From assembly GCA_964503475.1 (NCBI GenBank), contig CAZCZU010000007.1, forward strand, positions 15,906 to 79,905: a DNA stretch of 64,000 bases. The letters run 5' to 3'. The notes below the pieces were generated by a model. That model saw only the letters and a program-made list of their open reading frames with translations. It had not been told where the DNA came from and did not search any database. Positions within the stretch are counted from its first letter, which is position 1; each line of letters opens with the position of its first letter. This document shows, in pieces, positions 8,501-16,400 of the stretch. The position numbers were made by a program, and so were the translations under genes. The stretch comes from CAZCZU01 sp964503475. GTDB taxonomy: Bacteria > Pseudomonadota > Zetaproteobacteria > Mariprofundales > Mariprofundaceae.

Positions 8501-9121
8501 GCGGGCATCAACTACGCCCGCACCGGCAGCCTCTTGTCGCAGTTCCCGCTGAAGCTGAAGGGCTTCGTACAGGCAACCACCCAAACGCCGGCAGCGATGG
8601 GGTATGGCGCCGTCACCACGCCGCCGCTGAAGCGGGCCGGCCTGATCGGGAAGCTGCAAGCGCCGTGGTATGGCCTGAGCTATCAGCTCGATATCGGCTC
8701 GATGGGTGCTTTGGCCAATAACGCCGTCTTCACCGCCGACATGCTTTTCGCCTGGAGCCCGGCATCAGGGGCATGGTATGTGGGCATGAAGCTGCCGGGG
8801 CTGGGGCCACTGGACAAACTGCTCGATATCGAAGGGGTGATCAAATTCGGGGCGCAGGAGGTGCTCTTCGATCGCATCGAGGCGCCGGTCTTCTGCGGCG
8901 GTAAGGATAAGAGCGTGCCGCTCTACACCATCAAGTTCGCCAGCATCGGCCTGACGCTGCTCGGCCTGAGCTTCCCGGCCAGGGGGAGTACCAATGCGCT
9001 GATCTTCGGCGATCCCTGCCGTACGGGCGATACGCCGCCGAAGACGCTCGGCTGGTTCGGCAGTTATGTGCGCCCGGGGCAGGACGAGCCACCGGCACTC
9101 TCCGGTCCGGACAAGGGCTAG
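5561..9121 (+). CDS. Large protein of unknown function (1186 aa)
   Basis: The ATG at 5561 lies inside the end of the upstream barrel gene, so translation is probably coupled; an in-frame ATG at 5594 is an alternative. No signal peptide, membrane segment or known catalytic motif is visible. Composition suggests mainly beta structure with long Gly/Ser/Pro/Thr loops, plus a more helical centre (about residues 640-830). The C-terminal 200 residues (GLSYQLDIGSMGA, WYVGMKLPGLGPL, LDIEGVIKFGAQEVLF) resemble in style the beta-rich N-terminal third of the 2760-residue protein of the same operon, so the two may be related. The next gene follows after nine bases. I cannot assign a family. Confidence 0.75.
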   Translation: MVAPGSSAEAPMQLYHQGSGCYITAAKPDAQTAFVYVHPPLADNYPDTLPLTKVLAAGVNAGAFCFVPSFPSSAENFAVEIRRLCMEGPKGRIHFLWVATPDAPTESDIRFTANEELYLPIAAPVSFSCRNAFLHLQYGKGSNPFPSIGINSEGNGLLIRANSASIALQQSGKPAPLNVPVTEINLQLADAVQGIMQFDVALSEADIDALDIGLRYFWQQSGKAESCLSVRYPLFALPQGSTMPLQGNFDPWHLNDSARTYYQFLPGDSGGAPQFGSYLRTLLGRELNLTPQLATAPPRLLFADKPGTPPTGEESVYLVPSGGFTLGITDAVTGGSDTWQEQLLCGLSGTECLSLNPAADALSGDTLQFIPGRNACTTLTNGTPGKGDLCFAGLSDTYTTAWTMLLAGAKASPSWYFSEPDASPLFQHTATDASDAVTDYLPVSQSKLPLTPGDVGNPNCFPLVPYAASQGDSGSAIDGSDIARFEQQILNPHRKGLIAAMANPPSATPAVEGPAGPVDGTLLTQQGVLNSFSSGIWTQIGFAQVNGQELAFTSSQPKAKPPTPLPQALQNAFLTNQQFLVVSIANDNLGTLTESLTMSGWTFDLRPPATQMVGDYRNVLIFKSAQGTIKELAASPEKWTAYDAFNDAKLDPNGTYLSRWMLEYFEAAEQAYKGGKGATAFENFCTLINDPKWSGFIVLRVDVDMGALPAELAALTAGIDMSRFYAHHVGNEITRIKPDIASAQGYIQNSAVFGLLYYTDPAYAQATASGGRMALIQNSPATYDFTVLSLIAVFENAALVTFSSKVMLLMNRLFEASVLQQNPTSDDPPATNRLILDGAVQQHNGVAVYSFATPKDEESYFFLAGDTLDSIRIERAEFGVRSQSGTPDNGGETFRTRFNLWGDFAFQPGPPLDSGTAKTTETFDLFSYRQLAFSTLAIDMDFTLKQSNGEGSVSDRSFAFDSSQMTLDQQQLQIDDQATAAGINYARTGSLLSQFPLKLKGFVQATTQTPAAMGYGAVTTPPLKRAGLIGKLQAPWYGLSYQLDIGSMGALANNAVFTADMLFAWSPASGAWYVGMKLPGLGPLDKLLDIEGVIKFGAQEVLFDRIEAPVFCGGKDKSVPLYTIKFASIGLTLLGLSFPARGSTNALIFGDPCRTGDTPPKTLGWFGSYVRPGQDEPPALSGPDKG

Positions 9122-9130
9122 GGGACGACG

Positions 9131-10402
9131 ATGCCGATTATCATGGCCTGGAATATCGAGAATTTCGGTGCGCGGCGTGCCCGTCGCGGCAACTACAGTG
9201 GCGTGGTCGATTTCGTGGGGATTCTGCTGCAGACCCTCAATGCCGATGTACTGGTGATCCAGGAGTTTCGTCGGCAAGGCGTCCAGTATCTGAATCAGTT
9301 GCAGGCGCGTATGGGCGTCAACTGGCGTTTCGATTATCTGCCGGGGGCGGTGAATCAGGACAACCGTCCCAATGTCGTCTTCGGCGACCTGGCCTACACT
9401 TCGGCAGCCAATACCGAGGGCTATGGCGTCGTCTACAGGCAGAACCAGCTGGAGCCGATCGCCAACGGCATGTCGTTCCAGGGCAGCAACGCTCATCCCC
9501 CCCAGAGCCTGCTGAATCTGGTGACGCTGGGGCGGGTTCCGGATATTACTCGTATGGCCAACGTTCCGATCCGGCCCTCGAACGTGGGCGGCAATGCCAA
9601 TGATCTCGGCTTCCCGATTCCAAAGTGCTCGGACATCGCGGTATCAAAGAAGCGAACGAGATCGGGCGAAACGCGTCCCGATCGAACGATCTTTTCCATG
9701 CGTTTAAGTCGCTGCCCCTGCTATTGCCAGGTGAGTACGGGGGGCGACAATCATATGCCTTTCGTGGTCTATCACGCGCCGAACGGGAACCGGAGCTCCT
9801 TCTATGGTACCCTGATTACCGGCCTCTCCGGGCCATTGCAGGGAAATGGAAATGCTGTCGTCGCCGGCGATTTCAATATCACGGCTCAGGATCAGGTGCA
9901 AAACGGGTTCGATAACTTCACGAACATCCCCCCGAACAGCATGACAGCCGGCACGACGCCCGTCGGCGGCAACTATCCCTCATCGATGGTGAAATACGTC
10001 GATAATGTCTACCGGCCGCAAGCCCTGATCGCCGCCGATGTGAAGGCACAGGCCCAGGGGTCGGCACGCGATCAGCTCTTCTATCGGCTCGGTGCGGCGC
10101 CGGGCAATGTCGGCATCGTTGATCTGATCAGCAGCCTGCATCAGAACGATCCGAACTATAATGCCAACCTGACAACGGCCGTACTCGCATCAAACGATAT
10201 CCGTACCATGGTCCGCAATGCGATTGCCAATAATGATCTGCCGGAAATGGTGCGCACCAACAATGCGGCCATCACGGATCTTCAGAATACCTTCACGGAC
10301 CCGACGACGCCTCCGGCGGCCGGTTTCGCCAACTACCGCACCATCGCGATCTTTCTGAACTGCTTTATCAGCGATCATCTGCCGGTGGCCATCGATGTCT
10401 GA
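9131..10402 (+). CDS. Endonuclease/exonuclease/phosphatase-family protein
   Basis: The 423-residue product has the conserved motifs of the DNase I-like EEP superfamily in order: WNIENFG at residues 7-13, VLVIQEF near 40 (catalytic Glu), VVYHAPNG near 212, VVAGDFNI near 243 and SDHLPV near 413 (catalytic Asp-His). Members are metal-dependent phosphoesterases acting on DNA, RNA, lipids or sugar phosphates; the substrate cannot be read from the sequence. A long insert between GDFNI and SDHLPV (about 165 residues) is larger than in compact members. No signal peptide. The ATG follows an AGGGGACG site, and the stop overlaps the next start by eight bases, so it is made together with the two giant proteins. 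Confidence 0.85.
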   Translation: MPIIMAWNIENFGARRARRGNYSGVVDFVGILLQTLNADVLVIQEFRRQGVQYLNQLQARMGVNWRFDYLPGAVNQDNRPNVVFGDLAYTSAANTEGYGVVYRQNQLEPIANGMSFQGSNAHPPQSLLNLVTLGRVPDITRMANVPIRPSNVGGNANDLGFPIPKCSDIAVSKKRTRSGETRPDRTIFSMRLSRCPCYCQVSTGGDNHMPFVVYHAPNGNRSSFYGTLITGLSGPLQGNGNAVVAGDFNITAQDQVQNGFDNFTNIPPNSMTAGTTPVGGNYPSSMVKYVDNVYRPQALIAADVKAQAQGSARDQLFYRLGAAPGNVGIVDLISSLHQNDPNYNANLTTAVLASNDIRTMVRNAIANNDLPEMVRTNNAAITDLQNTFTDPTTPPAAGFANYRTIAIFLNCFISDHLPVAIDV

Positions 10403-13400
10403 GACGAAGGGAGGGGGCGTGGTGACCGAGAACCCGAAACAGCAGCTGGTCGATAAGATCAAGCAGAGCCTGGCCAGCGGCACGCCGTTCATTGCCGATT
10501 ATCAGAGCCTGATCAACATTGCCGACGATCCGAAGAAGCCGCTGGTCTATGTCACCGTCGAGATCGATACGACACTCGATTCGCTGGCGCAGATGCCGTC
10601 GCTGGTCGGGCTGCCGGTCGGCAACCTTGTCCCGACCAATATGCCGCTGCTCAAAGAGGTGTTCTCCAGCATCAGTCTGCAGTCGGTTTCCTTCACGCTG
10701 GCCACGGATACGAAGAGCATCAGCGATATCCAGTGCATCATCGCCTTCGGGAAAGACGACACGGATGCCACGCTCCCGATCACCGATAAGTTCGCGGTCA
10801 GTCTGAAAACGCTGGCGCTGACGCTGGTGACGCCGGGTGGCGGCCTGCCGCCGCAGCTGCTGGCCGGAGCCCAGGGCGGGATGCAGATCAACGGCAAACC
10901 GCTGGATGTGGAGGTGCTCTTTCCCGACGCCTCCCTGTCGGTCAAGGAGTCGCCGCTTGTCTATATCACCATTGCCGATTTCCTTAGCCTGTTCGAGCTT
11001 GATGCCGGCTCCCCCTTTGCCGACCTGAATGTTGTCGATCTTGATTTCTATACCGACCTGAGCTCCAAATCGGTCAGTTTCTCGGCCAATGTCATCTACG
11101 ACGGCGGCAGCGATCAGTTCCTGCCGCTGATTCCCGATACCCTGGGCATGTCGCAGATGGGATTCGGCTTCAGCCACGATGCGGGCGTCAACAGCGGCAG
11201 TGTCTCCGGCACCCTCGATTTCAAGCTGCCGACCGGCCAGGCGACGACCGGCCTGATCTTTGCCGTCGAGGCGGACTACGGCAGCAAGGTGTGGAAATTC
11301 AGCGGCGATATCGATGTTGCGGCCACGAAGCAGGCCTGGAAGGTCACGGACGATAAGGGGCTGACGCTGGCGGCCATCTCGCAGAACATGTTCGGTATCG
11401 AGGGCTCGCTGCTTCCGCAGGGGCTGGCTTCGCTCTATATCGCCTCGTGCGACGTCTCTTACACCACGGGCGGCAGCGACTACAGCTTTAACGGCGTTTT
11501 CGGGGGCCAGTGGCAGATTTTCGATCTGGATGTGCAGACGCAGGTTTCGATTGCCATCAGCAGCCAGACGGCGGATAGCAAGGTTGTGAAAAAGCAGTGC
11601 GTGAACTGCGAATTCATCATCGCGGTCGAGGGCTACGGCAACAACGGTTTCGAGTTCGAGCTTGGCTATGACTTCGTCAACAAAAGTGCCACGGCAGCCA
11701 TTCCCGCCATCGGCCTTGAGGGCAGCTTCGCGGACGACACGGTCAGTCTTACCTTTGCCGAAACACTGGCACTTGAAGCGCTGGTCGAGTGGTTTGTGCG
11801 CTCGGCGACCGGCAATCCGGGTTTTGCCTTCTCACCGCTGTGGTCGGAGATTTTCTCGCCGTTCGCCATCCCGGCCAAAACAGAACTGAGCATCGGTTTG
11901 AAGGATAAGTCGGTCAGCTGCACCTATCCGGTGAACAAGTCTTTCTTCGGCAATACCCTCGATAGCATCAAGATCGACTACGATCCGACCAAATCGAAAG
12001 ACGAAAGGCTGCAGCTGCAGCTTGAGGGCGATTTCCCCGGCCTGATCCTGAGCAACGGGGAGGCCCCCGAAAAAGGCAAGCCGGTGGCCTGGAATCCGTC
12101 CAAGCCAGGCAGCGAACCGGCCGTGCCGGGCCTGGGCTCCAAGTTCGAGCTCGATATGGTGGCACTGGGCCAGCACATCGCCTTCCCGACTCCGGCACCG
12201 AAAACGGTCGAAGACGCGGTCAGTACACTGATCAAGGCTCTGGAAGATGAACAGCACATCTTCCCGAAGGGGCTGGAGTTCTCCGATCAGAGCGGCTGGC
12301 TGATCGGGGCCAAGGCGGTGTTCGTCGGCCAGATCGAGGCCGAGATTATCTTCAACGACCCGAACATCTACGGCCTGATGATCACGGTGGTGAAGCCGAA
12401 GGGCAAAACCCCGTCCGATCCCAAGCTGGCCGCCTTCGAAGGCCTCTATTTCGAGGTGCTCTACCGCAAGATCAACGATGCCATCGGCGAATACTATGTG
12501 GCGCTTACCCTGCCCGAGAAGTTCCGCAAGCTCGATTTCGGCGAAGTAGTCGTGCAACTGCCGTCGTTCAGCCTCGCCATCTACACCAACGGCAACTTCA
12601 AGATCGACCTTGGCTTTCCCTACAAGGCGGATTTCAGCAAATCGTTTGTCCTGACCTACCTGGTCTTTACCGGCCAGGGCGGCTTCTACTTCGGCTACCT
12701 CTCCGGTGCCACGGCCGATTCATTGCCGGCCTACAATCCGAAGCTTGGTGACTTCAATCCGGTCATCGAGTTCGGCCTCGGACTGGCGGTGGGCATACAG
12801 CGGGGCTTCAGTGCCGGGCCGCTTTCGGCCCAGGTCAGCCTGCTGCTGGAGGCGATCGTCCAGGGTACCTATGCCAAATACAGTCTGATTCAGGTGCCTG
12901 CATCGGGGCCGTCCAGCGATATCTACTACAAGATGCAGGGCACGGTCCGTTTTGTCGGCCAACTGACCGGCAAGGTCGATCTGGTGATCATCACCGCTTC
13001 GGTGCTGGTGCGCCTGGTGGCGACGGCTGTGCTGGTGATGGAGGCCTACCGCAAGACGCAGGCCGGCTTCAGCGTTGAGGTGAGTGTGGCCGTGACGGTG
13101 AAGATCGGTATCGGCTTCTTCAGCATCCATGTTCACTTAAGCTTCGATACCACGGTGACCGAATCGTTCGAGTTCGGCAGCAACGGCAGGGGCCTTTGGG
13201 AGCCGGATTCCCAGGCGCTCGAGGCGATCATGCTGGGCGGGGAAGCCGGGAACGGCTTCCAGGTAGGCTGGCAGCCGGTGCAATTCAGCGATAAGGGCGA
13301 CACCTTCTGCCAGCTCAATACCTATTTCGTTCCGCAGTTGACCATCGCCGGAGCGAACGAGCCGCACTATGTCGGCATGCTCTACCTGAACAATCCGCAG

Positions 13401-16400
13401 CAACCGGTTTCGGGCAAGGTGGACTACCAGGATACGACCCCCTCTTTCGGCGATTTCGCCTCGGGCGTTCTGCTCTGGGTGCTCAACGCCTGTAACAACG
13501 GCGGCAGCACGACCCCGATCAGCCGCACGGATGCCATGGCGAAACCGGTATCGGCCGCGGATGTCGCCAATATGCAGGCCTTTTTCGACCAGACCAACGA
13601 TCCCTTCACCCTTGCCCAGTTGCAGGCGTTCACGAGCTGCTATTACCAGCTCAAGGTCGCCCCGCTGGCGGAAGGCAATGGCAAGCAGGCGGACTACGGC
13701 CTGGCCTTCTTCCCGATGCTGAATGAGCTGCAGGTCAGCTATAAGGAGTCCGATCAGCCGGCCATGCTGATGCGTATGGAGTCGCTCAGTGTGACTGACG
13801 ACTTCCTGGAACATCTCAGCGGCGGAATGGGGCAAGGTGCTCTGGCTCAGGAGTATCTGGCCGGCTTTGCCACCGCGAAGCGGCCGGTTGTCGGCGAAAG
13901 CACGCCGCTGTCTCTGGATCAGCGCATGCTGCTCGATTATGTCTTGCTGGTGATCAAGTTTGGCCTGAAAGAGACGGCCACGCAGATGGCGGCAGCCAAA
14001 CCGCCAGCCACGATCGGCGATTTGCTGAATGGCCTGCAGGGCAAGTTTGGCGGTGCGGCCGGCTATGCCTCCCGCTACATGCTGCATGGTATCCGGATGG
14101 CTGAATCCACCTCGGCTGCTGCCCTTGATCCGCTCTACCGGCTGACCGGCCAGCAGTTCCCGGTCGGTGGAACGACGGCCGACAGTGCCACGATCGAGCT
14201 GGCACTGGCCAAGGGCGCGGACGATCACTGGAATATGAGTTTCCCGAGTGGCGACGCTCTGGTGATCGAATCGGGCGACGGGCTGTTCAAGAGTCCGAAA
14301 CAGATTGCCGAGGATATGACGCTGGATTTCAACCCGGCAGCAGGCGGTCAGGTTACGGCCGGAGCCCTCGATATCGCATACACGGCGCCGAAGAGATTCG
14401 GCCTGAACATGAAGACCGACTGGAACATGCCGATCAACGGCAAGGAGAGCACGCTCTGGTCGTTGCCGACCGGGCTGATGCATGCTATTGCGGCCGGGGG
14501 CGGGAAGACTCCGTTTGCGATCTACCAGGGTAGCTACGACAGCAGCAGCGGGGCCGCGAGCGAGCCTGCGGCACTGCTGCCGGCCGAATTCAGCTGGGCG
14601 ACGCAGATATCATTCACGGTCAGGCGTATCGCTGATGCGAGCAGCGGTACTGGCGGGAAGACCTATCTCGACGGTATCTACGAACTGGCCGGTGTCGATG
14701 CGACCGGGTTGTTGCGCCTGGCGGATATGCTTGAGCAACAGGGCCAGTCGGGCGACATCAGCCTGGCGTTTGCCTATGCGGTGAAGAATAGCCAGGGACA
14801 TGTCACGGCCTTCCAGTCGGATACCAACGACACCCTTCGCTGGTCGATGGTCAAGAGCAACCTGTCGACCGAGAGTCGGCCTCCGGCCCAGATGTTCCTG
14901 GCCATTGCCGAGGGTGCAGGCGATACGGCCGCAATCCATAGCTTCCTGATGCAGCTGTGGGAGGGCGGCATCACCAATTCAGGCGGCTACTATTTCCACT
15001 ACTTCGATGGTGAACAGGGGGTGCCGGCCAATCTGTTCGATGCGGATGGTAAGGCGGAGCTGATGGCGATCGTTAATTTTGCCAACGCTAAGGAGGCGAT
15101 TGCACCGGCTGCATATGTCAACGCCCTGCAGACGGTTCACCCGAGCGGGGAGAACAGCTTCTTTTATGCCAGTGCAGACGGGATCGAAGAGACCACGGCG
15201 ACGATCCTGCCCGGTCATATCGGCATCGAGGTGAGCCGCCCCGTGCCGCCGTCCGGGGGCAGTGCCGCGCCGGGCAAGGAGGATTACGGCCCGAGCCTGA
15301 ACCACCTCTACAACCTGCTGACCTGTTACATCAGCAAGATCGGCGATGCCGAACCGACTGCACCGATGCGTACCACGGGCATCACCCCGCTGAACGACAG
15401 CGGCTCGACCGGCGACGCATCGCCCTGGGTCTATCGCAAGGTGCTGCCGTTGATGCCCGCTATGGTGCCGGGCGGCGATGGCAAGCAGCCGCCGGCCGGA
15501 CTCAACCCCTATACGGCAGTGGGGCAGGAGGTATCCTTCTTCTCCGCCTGGACCGATGTGTTTGGCAACCAGGCCGCCTCGCCGAGCTCCGTCGTGTCCC
15601 CGATCCTTGTAGGCTATTATGACCCGGTCATGGGCCTGGGGCAGCTGCCACACCTCGGCAGCAGTTACAGCTTCAGCAGCGGTGCGGACAGTGCCCGGCT
15701 CGAAGTGCAATTTGGCTTCAATGCCGACAGCTATGCCGCTTACCAGGCCGAGTTTGTCCAACTCTACGCAGCGGTAGCGAAGGCCATGAGCAGCCTGTCG
15801 GGCGAGGCCGGAGCTGCGTGGCAGGCATGCACGACACTGGCGAAGCGCAGCACGATGATTGCTGATGCCCTGGCCGGCGACTACGGCACGCCCGGTCCGG
15901 AGGCCGCCACACTGCAGGCGGCCCAGGAGCAGCTTGCTTCGGTGGAACAGCGCCTGAACAACGACCAGCAGTGCTACGCCACCTTCTACTATCAATTGAC
16001 CCGATTCGATGATCCGAAGAAGAACATCACCGCTTACCTGGCCAGTTCGATGCTCAATCCGATCAAGGATGCCGGTGGCAATACGCTTCCCGGTATCGAT
16101 ATCGGCACCGACACACTGCAGGCGAATGCTGCCTCCGTGTATGCCTTCTTCTCGGCATTGACAGCCTGGCTCGGCAACGACCCTTCGAAAGCCCTGCCTG
16201 CAGGGCCGACATTGAAGCCCCTGACCCTTAGTCAGGGCTTTGCGCCCGCGGATCTGGTCGGCGATTACCTTTATGTGCTGGATGTCTCGCTTGTTCTCGT
16301 ACGCGACGAGAGCTACGTACTGGAGAAGTTCAGGCATGGCGAGGCCCAGACCTCAACATCCACGCTTTTACCACAGTACGATGCCCAGGCCAGCAAGGAT

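Noticed and set aside
9600..9760. Possible double frameshift in the EEP gene, because an alternative frame looks codon-like there
   Set aside because: The main frame is open throughout and leads directly into the EEP-like stretch RLSRCPCYCQV and VVYHAPNG, so it is the better reading.
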